From Pseudomonadota bacterium (GTDB taxonomy: Bacteria; Pseudomonadota; Gammaproteobacteria; Burkholderiales; Rhodocyclaceae): 6,412 bases of DNA. The notes under the pieces are model-generated. The model saw only the letters and a program-made list of their open reading frames with translations, was not told the origin of the DNA and ran no database searches. The DNA lies in the NCBI GenBank assembly GCA_021811225.1, contig JAJZPJ010000101.1, positions 1-6,412 on the forward strand, written 5' to 3'. The position numbers and the translations under genes were made by a program. This document shows positions 1 to 6,202 of the stretch, piece by piece; position 1 is the stretch's first letter, and the number at the start of each line of letters is the position of its first letter.

Positions 1-47
1 CGAGGCGGATTGCAATAGTGGGTGTTTCATTCCTTTAAATTAGACTT

Positions 48-53
48 AAGGAG
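48..53 (+). promoter_or_regulatory. Ribosome binding site of the histone H1-like gene
   Basis: AAGGAG lies seven bases upstream of the ATG at 61, an ideal Shine-Dalgarno position. It selects 61 as the start over the in-frame GTG at 22, which would add 13 residues that do not resemble the Lys/Ala/Pro-rich body and would place this purine-rich site inside the coding region. Confidence 0.85.
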
Positions 54-60
54 ATTCAAG

Positions 61-495
61 ATGGCTATTGCCAAAGCCAAGAAGCCTGCTGCCAAGAAGC
101 CGGCGGCGAAAAAGGTCGCTGCCAAGAAGCCGGCGGTGAAGAAGGTTGCCGCCAAGAAGCCGGCGGTGAAGAAGGTCGCCGCCAAGAAGCCGGCGGTGAA
201 GAAGGTCGCCGCCAAGAAGCCGGCGGTGAAGAAGGTCGCCGCCAAGAAGCCGGCGGTGAAGAAGGTCGCCGCCAAGCCTGCGGTCAAGAAGGCGGCGCCG
301 AAGAAGGCTGCTGCCAAGCCTGCGGCCAAGAAAGCGGCACCGAAGAAGGCTGCTGCCAAGCCTGCGGCCAAGCCGGTGGTAAAGCCGGCCCCAGCGCCTG
401 CCGCCCAGCCGTCCACCGCAGCTGCGCCGGGCATGAAGTCGTCGCTGAATCCGGCGGCGGCCTGGCCGTTTCCTACGGGTTCGCGGCCCTCTTGA
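61..495 (+). CDS. Histone H1-like, Lys/Ala/Pro-rich nucleoid protein
   Basis: A 144-residue, very basic, low-complexity protein. Residues 1-10 (MAIAKAKKPA) lead into six copies of AKK-PA(A/V)-KKVA at 11-70. Two copies of a 14-residue AKPA(V/A)KKAAPKKAA motif follow at 71-98, then an Ala/Pro stretch to about 123, and a distinct tail, LNPAAAWPFPTGSRPS, at 129-144. Lys-Ala-Pro repeats of this kind are typical of bacterial histone H1 C-terminal-domain homologues (AlgP, BpH1 and HctB types), which bind DNA non-specifically through lysine charge and compact or modulate the nucleoid. I recall the aromatic/proline tail from betaproteobacterial members, so I treat it as a family signature, though I could not check this. 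The protein has no signal peptide or membrane segment and is presumably cytoplasmic. The start at 61 is set by AAGGAG at 48-53. It is convergent with pckG and appears monocistronic within the window. Family assignment is good; its regulatory role is unknown. Confidence 0.85.
   Translation: MAIAKAKKPAAKKPAAKKVAAKKPAVKKVAAKKPAVKKVAAKKPAVKKVAAKKPAVKKVAAKKPAVKKVAAKPAVKKAAPKKAAAKPAAKKAAPKKAAAKPAAKPVVKPAPAPAAQPSTAAAPGMKSSLNPAAAWPFPTGSRPS
91..270 (+). repeat. Six in-frame 30-bp tandem repeats
   Basis: Units start at 91, 121, 151, 181, 211 and 241. Each begins GCCAAGAAGCCGGCGG and encodes AKKPA(V/A)KKVA. The four units covering 151-270 are identical at the nucleotide level. The unit at 121-150 differs by one base (GTT for GTC) and the unit at 91-120 by three. 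Divergence grows towards the 5' end, as expected if copies were added by recent slippage or unequal recombination in the middle or 3' part of the array. Because the unit is a multiple of three, copy-number change would lengthen or shorten the protein by ten residues without a frameshift. Confidence 0.95.
271..369 (+). repeat. 42-bp tandem repeat, two copies plus a partial third
   Basis: A second repeat family follows the 30-bp array without a gap. Copies at 271-312 and 313-354 encode AKPAVKKAAPKKAA and AKPAAKKAAPKKAA. A partial third copy begins at 355 (AKPAAK) and then diverges into the Pro-rich linker. The two full copies differ at several bases, so this array looks older than the one before it. 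Confidence 0.85.
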
Positions 496-565
496 GTCGC
501 GCCTCGGGTGGGTGCGTGGCGGGCCGAATCGCCCGCGCGCATTCACCCAGGTTCGGACGCTCGGT

Positions 566-592
566 GGCGGTTCGTTAAGAGCCGCCCTTTCT
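566..592 (+). terminator. Candidate terminator of the histone H1-like gene
   Basis: GGCGGTTC at 566-573 pairs with GAGCCGCC at 579-586, giving eight pairs with one G-U, around the loop GTTAA. On the plus strand CTTTCTC follows, a short, imperfect T-rich tail. It lies 70 bases past the stop at 495. On the minus strand no T-run follows the stem, so termination of pckG transcripts here would be less efficient. The poor T-tract is the main doubt. Confidence 0.5.
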
Positions 593-600
593 CGGTGCTT

Positions 601-616
601 GGCGGTGAAGTCCGCC
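601..616 (-). other. Hairpin just past the pckG stop codon
   Basis: GGCGG at 601-605 and CCGCC at 612-616 form a five-pair stem with a six-base loop. It begins four bases beyond the pckG stop codon (621-623) in the pckG message. No T-run follows on the minus strand, so it is not a canonical intrinsic terminator. It could protect the 3' end or pause polymerase. A further unassigned stem, GCGGGC/GCCCGC, lies at 519-536, also without a T-run. Confidence 0.35.
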
Positions 617-620
617 GGGA

Positions 621-2459
621 TCAGTCTATCAACGCGAGTTCGAACAGTTCCCGCTTCAGCAGCAATTCACGCGGCAGGCGGCTCTTCAGTTTTTCGAACC
701 ATTCGGCGTGCAGTCTGAGTTCCTCGCGCCACATGTCCGCATCGACAGCGGTCAATTCCTCGAACTGTTCGCGGGTCAGGCCGGAAAAGCCCGACCAGTC
801 GATATCCTCGTATTTCGGCATCCAGCCCAGGGTGGTTTCGCGCGCCGCTGCCCGGCCCTTGACGCGATCGACGATCCACTTCAGGACGCGCATGTTTTCG
901 CCGAAACCTGGCCACATGAAATTGCCGTCCCGGTCGTGGCGGAACCAGTTGACAGTGAAAATCCGCGGCGCGTGACGGACGGCGTGGCCGATGCGCAGCC
1001 AGTGGTTGAAATAGTCGCCCATGTGATAGCCGCAGAAAGGCAGCATGGCGAACGGGTCGCGCCTGACCACGCCCATCTGGCCGGCGGCGGCGGCGGTGGT
1101 TTCCGAACCGAGCGTAGCTGCCATATAGACGCCGTAGTTCCAGTTGAAGGCCTCATACACCAGCGGCACCGTGGTGGAGCGGCGGCCGCCGAAGACGAAG
1201 GCGGCGATCGGAACCCCGGCGGGGTTTTCCCAATCTGGATCGATCGAAGGGCACTGGCTGGCGGCAACGGTGAAACGGGCATTCGGATGTGCCGCTTTTC
1301 TACCGGTCTGCCGGCCGATTTCAGGCGTCCAGTCTTGACCGGTCCAGTCGATCAGGTGCGCCGGCGCTTCCTTGGTCATGCCTTCCCACCACACGTCGCC
1401 GTCGTCGGTGAGCGCCACGTTGGTGAAGATGACGTTCTCCTTGAGCGTCATCATTGCGTTGAAATTGGTCTTCTCCGAGGTGCCCGGCGCCACGCCGAAG
1501 TAGCCCGCTTCGGGGTTGATGGCATAGAGCCGGCCATCCTTGCCCGGCTTGATCCAGGCGATGTCATCGCCGACCGTGGTCACCTTCCAGCCGCCGAGCG
1601 ACTGCGGCGGGATCATCATGGAAAAGTTGGTCTTGCCGCAGGCCGAGGGAAAGGCGGCGGCGACGTAGCTCTTCTCGCCCTGGGGATTTTCCACGCCGAG
1701 TATCAGCATGTGTTCGGCTAGCCAGCCCTCGTCGCGCGCCATGGTCGAGGCGATGCGCAGGGCGAAGCATTTTTTGCCGAGCAGCGCATTGCCGCCGTAG
1801 CCGGAACCGAACGACCAGATTTCGCGAGTTTCCGGGAAATGCACGATGTACTTGTGTTCCTTGTTGCAGGGCCAGGGCTGGTCCTTCTGTCCCGCTTCGA
1901 GCGGCATTCCCACCGAGTGCAGGCAGGGGACGAAGGCGCCGTCCTCGCCCAGCTGGTCGAAAACCTGGCGACCCATTCGGGTCATGATCTTCATGTTCAC
2001 CACGACGTACGCGGAGTCGGAAATCTCGACGCCGATATGGGCGATCGGGCTGCCGATCGGGCCCATCGAAAAGGGGATGACGTACATCGTGCGGCCGCGC
2101 ATGCAGCCCTTGAACAGGCCGTGCAACAGCGATTTCATCTTGCCCGGGTCTTCCCAGTTGTTGTTCGGACCGGCGTCCTCCCGGTCCGGGGTGCAGATGA
2201 AGGTGCGATCCTCGACGCGCGCCACGTCGGAAGGATCGGAGCAGGCGAGGAAGGAATTGGGGCGCTTGGCGGGGTTCAATCTGATCATGCTGCCGGCTTC
2301 GACCATGCCGTCGCACAGGCGCTGATACTCCTCGTCGGAGCCGTCACACCAGACGATACGCGCGGGCTCGGTCAATGCCGCGATTTCCGCAACCCAGGCT
2401 TTCAGCTTGCGGTTGCGGACATGATCGGGGGTCGCTGATTGCGCTATGCATTCATTCAT
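621..2459 (-). CDS. pckG: Phosphoenolpyruvate carboxykinase (GTP)
   Basis: Catalyses oxaloacetate + GTP to PEP + CO2 + GDP, the committed cytosolic step of gluconeogenesis from TCA intermediates. At 612 residues it has the usual length of the GTP-dependent family and is not the shorter ATP-dependent PckA. Visible motifs, numbered from the ATG at 2459: GPIGSP at 133-138 in the N-terminal lobe; the FGSGYGGNALLGKKC segment with the metal-ligand lysine near 229-230; LAEHM with the metal-ligand histidine at 250; kinase-1a P-loop FPSACGKTN at 270-278 with the family's reactive cysteine at 274; kinase-2 GDDIAW at 297-302 with the metal-binding aspartate; NARF at 393-396; FGGRRSTT at 423-430; FNWNYGVYMAAT at 438-449; and the nucleotide-pocket region NWFRHDRDG at 504-512. 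No key residue appears missing and there is no frameshift. The frame stays open to 2603, but the extra 48 residues are unlike the family. GGAG at 2471-2474 precedes the chosen ATG. It is transcribed divergently from maeB. Confidence 0.97.
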   Translation of the reverse strand: MNECIAQSATPDHVRNRKLKAWVAEIAALTEPARIVWCDGSDEEYQRLCDGMVEAGSMIRLNPAKRPNSFLACSDPSDVARVEDRTFICTPDREDAGPNNNWEDPGKMKSLLHGLFKGCMRGRTMYVIPFSMGPIGSPIAHIGVEISDSAYVVVNMKIMTRMGRQVFDQLGEDGAFVPCLHSVGMPLEAGQKDQPWPCNKEHKYIVHFPETREIWSFGSGYGGNALLGKKCFALRIASTMARDEGWLAEHMLILGVENPQGEKSYVAAAFPSACGKTNFSMMIPPQSLGGWKVTTVGDDIAWIKPGKDGRLYAINPEAGYFGVAPGTSEKTNFNAMMTLKENVIFTNVALTDDGDVWWEGMTKEAPAHLIDWTGQDWTPEIGRQTGRKAAHPNARFTVAASQCPSIDPDWENPAGVPIAAFVFGGRRSTTVPLVYEAFNWNYGVYMAATLGSETTAAAAGQMGVVRRDPFAMLPFCGYHMGDYFNHWLRIGHAVRHAPRIFTVNWFRHDRDGNFMWPGFGENMRVLKWIVDRVKGRAAARETTLGWMPKYEDIDWSGFSGLTREQFEELTAVDADMWREELRLHAEWFEKLKSRLPRELLLKRELFELALID

Positions 2460-2470
2460 GATTGCGAATT

Positions 2471-2474
2471 CTCC
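2471..2474 (-). promoter_or_regulatory. Ribosome binding site of pckG
   Basis: On the minus strand, TGGAGAATTC lies upstream of the ATG at 2459, leaving 11 bases between GGAG and the start codon, slightly longer than ideal. It supports 2459 over the upstream in-frame ATG at 2603. The GGAG sits in a small palindrome (CTCC-T-GGAG) whose one-base loop cannot fold as a simple hairpin. Confidence 0.6.
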
Positions 2475-2562
2475 AGGAGGAAACGGGGTGCCAAAGACGC
2501 GACCGGTCAATGGAAGTGTTCGGCAATTCCCGGCCTGAGCAGGTGCGGCGGACCAGCCCGGC

Positions 2563-2584
2563 GCAAAACGGGCTTGGGTTTTGC
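2563..2584. promoter_or_regulatory. Inverted repeat in the pckG leader, possible operator or hairpin
   Basis: GCAAAAC at 2563-2569 and GTTTTGC at 2578-2584 are perfect seven-base arms around an eight-base centre. The arms are AT-richer than their surroundings and the spacing between arm centres is 15 bases, about one and a half helical turns. It lies between the candidate pckG start site (about 2595) and the coding start, so it could be a repressor operator or an RNA hairpin in the leader. No T-run follows directly, arguing against a simple attenuator. I do not recognise it as a known regulator's consensus. Confidence 0.4.
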
Positions 2585-2601
2585 CCGACGCCAGGGGCGC
2601 C

Positions 2602-2630
2602 ATTATGGCATGGCGGCAGCCGCGAGCAAA
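2602..2630 (-). promoter_or_regulatory. Candidate extended -10 promoter for pckG
   Basis: Read on the minus strand, TG-C-CATAAT spans 2610-2602. It is an extended -10 element with a five-of-six match to TATAAT. The -35 position holds only weak matches: TTTGCT at 2630-2625 with a 17-base spacer, or TTGCTC at 2629-2624 with 16. An 11-base palindrome, GCCAT-T-ATGGC at 2599-2609, covers the -10 element and could bind a regulator. The implied start site near 2595 gives a leader of about 135 bases. Confidence 0.45.
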
Positions 2631-2656
2631 CCCGGCAGGCGCGCCGGCGGCGGCGT

Positions 2657-2662
2657 TACAAT
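2657..2662 (+). promoter_or_regulatory. Possible -10 box for maeB
   Basis: TACAAT at 2657-2662 is the best sigma70-like -10 hexamer in front of maeB (five of six). No recognisable -35 lies 16-18 bases upstream, where the sequence is GC-rich, and there is no TG extension. If used, it would need an activator or another factor. The implied leader is about 60 bases. Confidence 0.25.
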
Positions 2663-2728
2663 GGCGACAGCCCAGTCGGGGAAACCCACTCGCGAAACTG
2701 TCACGACTTGAACAGGACCGTTCACATC

Positions 2729-5017
2729 ATGGACGAAAGAATCCGCGCCGCCGCACTCGATTACCACCGCTTGCCGAAACCCGGGAAAATCTCGGTGACG
2801 CCCTCCAAGTCGGTGACCAACCAGCAGGATTTGGCGCTCGCTTACACGCCGGGCGTGGCCGCGGCCTGCGACGAGATCGTCGCCGATCCGGCCAACGCCT
2901 ACCGCTATACCGCGCGCGGCAACTTGGTGGCGGTCATCACCAACGGCACTGCGGTGCTGGGCCTGGGCAACATCGGTGCGCTCGCCGGCAAGCCGGTGAT
3001 GGAAGGCAAGGGCGTGCTGTTCAAGAAGTTCGCCGGCATCGACGTCTTCGATCTGGAGATCAACGAGACCGACCCGGAAAAGCTGGTCGAGATCATCGCC
3101 TCGCTCGAACCGACCTTCGGCGGCATCAATCTCGAAGACATCAAGGCGCCGGAGTGCTTCTATGTCGAGCGGCAATTGCGCGAACGGCTGAAGATCCCGG
3201 TGTTTCACGATGACCAGCACGGCACCGCGATCATCACCGGCGCCGCGGTATTGAACGGACTGCGCGTGGTCGGCAAGAAGATCTCGGAGGTCAGGCTGGT
3301 CTGTTCCGGTGCCGGCGCTGCCGCCATCGCCTGTCTCGATCTGCTGGTGAGTCTCGGACTCGATCCGCGGAACATTTTCATCGTCGACAGCAAGGGCGTG
3401 GTTTTTGTCGGGCGCGACGAACGGCTCGATCCCTCCAAAGCGAAATACGCGCGCGAGACCGAGGCGCGCACGCTGGGCGACGTCATGCCGGGAGCCGACA
3501 TCTTTCTCGGCGTCTCAGCCGGCGGCGTGCTGAAGCCGGAGATGGTCAGGGTCATGGGCCCGCAGCCGCTGATCCTGGCACTGGCCAACCCGGTGCCGGA
3601 GATTCTGCCGGCGGAGGCAAAGTCGGTTCGTCCCGACGCCATCATTGCGACCGGCCGCTCCGACTACCCGAACCAGGTCAACAACGTCCTGTGTTTTCCC
3701 TTCATCTTCCGCGGCGCGCTGGATGTCGGCGCCACCACCATCAACGAGCCGATGAAGCTCGCGGCGGTGCACGCCATCGCCGATCTGGCCCACGCCGAGC
3801 AGCCCGACGTGATGGCGGCGGCCTATCAGGGCGAGGAGGTCAAGTTCGGCCCCGAGTTCCTGATTCCCAGTCCCTTCGATCCCCGCCTGATCGTCAGGAT
3901 AGCGCCGGCGGTGGCCCGGGCGGCGATGGACTCCGGCGTGGCGACCCGGCCCCTGGCCGATCTCCAAGCCTACCGCGAACAGTTGAACGAGTTCGTCTAT
4001 CACTCGGGGCTGCAGATGCGGCCGATCTTCAGTGCCGCGAAGAAGCGGCCGCAGCGCATCGTCTTCTGCGAAGGCGAGGAGGAGCGCGTCCTGCGCGCGG
4101 TGCAGACGGTCGTGGACGAGGGCCTGGCGCGGCCGATCCTGATCGGCCGTCCCGGCGTGATCGATATGCGCATCGCCAAATTCGGTCTGCGCATCCGACC
4201 CGGGGAACATTTCGAACTGGTCAATCCCGATTCCGATCCGCGCTACCGCGATTTCTGGAGCGACTACTATGCGCTGATGAGTCGCAAGGGCGTGAGCATC
4301 GAATACGCCAAGCGCGAGGCACGGCGCCGCACCACGCTGATCGGGGCGCTGATGATCAGGCACGACTACGCCGACGGCATGCTCTGCGGCACCTTCGGCA
4401 GCCATTCCCTGCACCTGCGCTACATCGCCAATGTGATCGGCCTCTCCCCCGGGGTCGGCAGTTTCTACGCGATGAACATGCTGATCCTGCCTTCCCGGAC
4501 GCTGTTCATCGGCGACACCTACGTAAATTACGATCCCACCGCGGAGCAACTGGCCGAAATGACCCAGCTCGCCGCCGAGGAAGTGCAGCGCTTCGGTCTG
4601 GCGCCGAAGATCGCGCTGCTGTCGCATTCGAGCTTCGGCACCGACGACACGCCGACCGCCGTCAAGATGCGCCGGGCGCTGGTGCTGCTGCAGCAGCGTG
4701 CGCCGCAGCTCGAGGTCGATGGCGAGATGCACGGCGATGCGGCGCTGTCCGAGAGCATCCGCGCCAAGGTCTTTCCCGACTCGCGCCTGAAGGGGCAGGC
4801 GAACCTGCTGGTGATGCCCACCCTGGACGCCGCCAACATCGCCTTCAATCTGCTGAAGACCGCGGCCGGCGACGGTCTCACCGTCGGCCCGTTGCTGCTC
4901 GGGGCTGCTCGGCCGGTGCATATCCTGACGCCGACCGCGACGGTGCGACGCATCGTCAACATGACCGCGCTGCTCTCGGTCGAAGCCGCCAACCAGCAAG
5001 CCAGACCCAAGCCGTAA
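2729..5017 (+). CDS. maeB: NADP-dependent malic enzyme with phosphotransacetylase-like domain
   Basis: Oxidatively decarboxylates malate to pyruvate + CO2 with NADPH formation, in the cytoplasm. At 762 residues it matches the large MaeB class (about 760). Residues 1-425 are the malic enzyme part: catalytic tyrosine in YTPGVA (Y39), catalytic lysine in MEGKGVLFKK (K94), metal ligands in LEDIKAPECF (E136, D137) and FHDDQHGTA (D162), Rossmann loop CSGAGAAAI at 192-200, LANPVPEI at 285-292, and the DYPNQVNNVLCFPFIFRGA segment at 312-330. Residues 430-750 are phosphotransacetylase-like: RIVFCEGEEERVLRA at 443-457, SHSSFGTDDTPTAVKMRRAL at 632-651, DGEMHGDAAL at 664-673 and MPTLDAANIAFNLLK at 696-710. 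In characterised MaeB proteins this half lacks transacetylase activity and mediates allosteric control, including by acetyl-CoA. The start at 2729 matches the family N-terminus; the Shine-Dalgarno (AGGA at 2714-2717, 11 bases away) is weak. The cofactor is inferred from the family. Confidence 0.96.
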   Translation: MDERIRAAALDYHRLPKPGKISVTPSKSVTNQQDLALAYTPGVAAACDEIVADPANAYRYTARGNLVAVITNGTAVLGLGNIGALAGKPVMEGKGVLFKKFAGIDVFDLEINETDPEKLVEIIASLEPTFGGINLEDIKAPECFYVERQLRERLKIPVFHDDQHGTAIITGAAVLNGLRVVGKKISEVRLVCSGAGAAAIACLDLLVSLGLDPRNIFIVDSKGVVFVGRDERLDPSKAKYARETEARTLGDVMPGADIFLGVSAGGVLKPEMVRVMGPQPLILALANPVPEILPAEAKSVRPDAIIATGRSDYPNQVNNVLCFPFIFRGALDVGATTINEPMKLAAVHAIADLAHAEQPDVMAAAYQGEEVKFGPEFLIPSPFDPRLIVRIAPAVARAAMDSGVATRPLADLQAYREQLNEFVYHSGLQMRPIFSAAKKRPQRIVFCEGEEERVLRAVQTVVDEGLARPILIGRPGVIDMRIAKFGLRIRPGEHFELVNPDSDPRYRDFWSDYYALMSRKGVSIEYAKREARRRTTLIGALMIRHDYADGMLCGTFGSHSLHLRYIANVIGLSPGVGSFYAMNMLILPSRTLFIGDTYVNYDPTAEQLAEMTQLAAEEVQRFGLAPKIALLSHSSFGTDDTPTAVKMRRALVLLQQRAPQLEVDGEMHGDAALSESIRAKVFPDSRLKGQANLLVMPTLDAANIAFNLLKTAAGDGLTVGPLLLGAARPVHILTPTATVRRIVNMTALLSVEAANQQARPKP

Positions 5018-6147
5018 TGACCCGAACGGCGCTGGTCCTGACCGGAGGCGGCGCGCGCGCCGCCTACCAGATCGGGGTGCTGGCAGCGGTTCGCGATCTG
5101 TTGCCGGACAAGCAGCGCAATCCCTTCCCGATCATCTGCGGCACCTCCGCCGGCGCCGTCAATGCCGCTTACCTGGCAACCCGGACCGACAATTTCGGCG
5201 CCGGCGTCGGCCAGTTGCTCCGCCTCTGGCGCGATTTCCACGCCGGCGACGTGTATCGCGCCGACGCACTCGGCATGGCCACCGCGGCCGCCGGTTGGCT
5301 GGCGACGATGGCGGGCGGCTGGCTATTGAACAGGAGTCCGCGCTCCTTGCTCGACAACTCCCCGCTGCGGCAACTGGTCGCCCGATACATCGATTTCTCG
5401 CGCATCGAGGAGGGCATCGCGAATCATCAACTGCATTCGATCAGCATCACCTGTTCGGGCTATTCTTCGGGGCAGAGCGTCAGCTTCTTTCAAGGACGGC
5501 CGGATATCGAACCCTGGCAGCGCTCGCAGCGCTTGGGCGCCCACGTCAAGCTCGGCATCGATCACTTGATGGCATCGAGCGCGATCCCCTTCATTTTTCC
5601 GGCGGTCAAGGTGCATCGCGAATATTTCGGCGACGGCTCGATGCGCCAAATCGCGCCCATCTCGCCCGCGATCCACCTCGGGGCAGACAGAATCCTGGTC
5701 GTCGGCGCCGGCCGCATGACCACGCCCGAGGCATTTCGCGAGGCCGACGGCGCCTATCCGTCGCTGGCGCAGATTGCCGGTCACGCGCTGTCGAGCATCT
5801 TCCTCGACAGCTTGTGGGCCGACCTCGAACGCATCAGGCGCATCAACCGGACCTTGAGCCTGATCCCGGAACAGGTTCGGCAGGAGCAGGGCATGTCGCT
5901 GCGGCCGATCGAGGTGCTGGTGATCGCCCCGTCAGAACGTCTGGATCACCTGGCGGCGGCTCATGCGCGCAGCCTGCCCTGGCCGGTGCGCGGTCTGCTC
6001 GGCGGCATCGGGGCGATGAACAAGAACGGCGGCGCGCTGACCAGCTATCTACTGTTCGAGCGCCCCTACACCCGCGCTTTGATCGATCTGGGCCGACGAG
6101 ACACCCTGGCCCAGCGCGGAAAAGTCTTGAAATTTCTTCACCATTAG
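5017..6147 (+). CDS. Patatin-like phospholipase family protein
   Basis: A serine acyl hydrolase of 376 residues, expected to cleave acyl chains from phospholipids or other lipids using a Ser-Asp dyad. The glycine-rich oxyanion loop is TGGGARAAYQ (residues 9-18), the nucleophile elbow is GTSAG with Ser44, and the second catalytic residue is Asp206 in GDGS. ASSAIPFIFPAV at 186-197 just before it is also typical. The family's usual GGGxRG/DG(G/A) pattern is slightly altered: alanine follows Arg14 and serine follows DG. There is no signal peptide; a hydrophobic, Ala/Gly/Trp-rich stretch at about 86-104 may touch membrane. The ATG shares its A with the last base of the maeB TAA stop (TAATG), and no independent Shine-Dalgarno or gap exists, so translation is probably coupled to maeB. 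The frame stays open far upstream inside maeB (from at least 3691), but that part is a frame shadow. Substrate and physiological role are unknown. Confidence 0.9.
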   Translation: MTRTALVLTGGGARAAYQIGVLAAVRDLLPDKQRNPFPIICGTSAGAVNAAYLATRTDNFGAGVGQLLRLWRDFHAGDVYRADALGMATAAAGWLATMAGGWLLNRSPRSLLDNSPLRQLVARYIDFSRIEEGIANHQLHSISITCSGYSSGQSVSFFQGRPDIEPWQRSQRLGAHVKLGIDHLMASSAIPFIFPAVKVHREYFGDGSMRQIAPISPAIHLGADRILVVGAGRMTTPEAFREADGAYPSLAQIAGHALSSIFLDSLWADLERIRRINRTLSLIPEQVRQEQGMSLRPIEVLVIAPSERLDHLAAAHARSLPWPVRGLLGGIGAMNKNGGALTSYLLFERPYTRALIDLGRRDTLAQRGKVLKFLHH

Positions 6148-6163
6148 CATTAATAAAATGGTG
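6139..6163 (+). terminator. Hairpin over the patatin stop codon, weak terminator candidate
   Basis: CACCATT at 6139-6145 and AATGGTG at 6157-6163 form seven perfect pairs around an 11-base AT-rich loop. The left arm contains the last two codons and the first base of the TAG stop. Downstream comes CAACGATTTAATTAAT, which is AT-rich but not a clean T-run. It could end the maeB-patatin message or stabilise its 3' end; as a canonical intrinsic terminator it is poor. Confidence 0.35.
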
Positions 6164-6202
6164 CAACGATTTAATTAATAGGAAATTACGCCGTTATCCG
6201 TG

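Noticed and set aside
10..40. Promoter made of TTGCAA and TTTAAA in front of the histone-like gene
   Set aside because: The start site would fall at about 46, on top of the Shine-Dalgarno, leaving almost no leader; the true promoter is probably upstream of the window.
91..354. Regular 30-bp direct repeats resembling a CRISPR array
   Set aside because: Units abut without unique spacers, stay in one reading frame and encode a typical Lys/Ala/Pro protein; no cas genes are present.
27..546. Two long open frames on the minus strand across the histone-like gene
   Set aside because: They are created by the stop-free repeat in all frames; translations are low-complexity and no start site or Shine-Dalgarno supports them.
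708..1721. A 337-residue plus-strand frame opposite pckG
   Set aside because: Antisense shadow caused by GC-rich third positions; no recognisable domain, while pckG on the other strand carries all family motifs.
2460..2600. Riboswitch in the pckG leader
   Set aside because: The leader is about 135 bases and contains a hairpin, but I see no known riboswitch core or terminator/antiterminator arrangement.
2460..2603. N-terminal extension of PckG to an ATG at 2603
   Set aside because: The extra 48 residues are not family-like, and the frame crosses the candidate promoter and leader dyad; GGAG precedes the ATG at 2459.
2462..2728. N-terminal extension of MaeB, or a small gene in the divergent gap
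   Set aside because: The translation is Arg/Gly-rich with no resemblance to the family; MaeB normally begins close to the residues encoded from 2729.
4016..4980. MaeB C-terminal half as an active phosphate acetyltransferase
   Set aside because: Its arrangement matches the C-terminal domain of MaeB-type malic enzymes, which are reported to be regulatory and not catalytic; it is fused in frame and not a separate gene.
3515..4999. A 494-residue minus-strand frame opposite maeB
   Set aside because: Antisense shadow with Arg/Gly/His/Gln-rich composition and no family resemblance; maeB fully explains the region.
3691..5016. Long in-frame N-terminal extension of the patatin protein inside maeB
   Set aside because: Arg/Ala-rich nonsense-like translation in the wrong frame of maeB; the real patatin N-terminus with the oxyanion loop begins at 5017.
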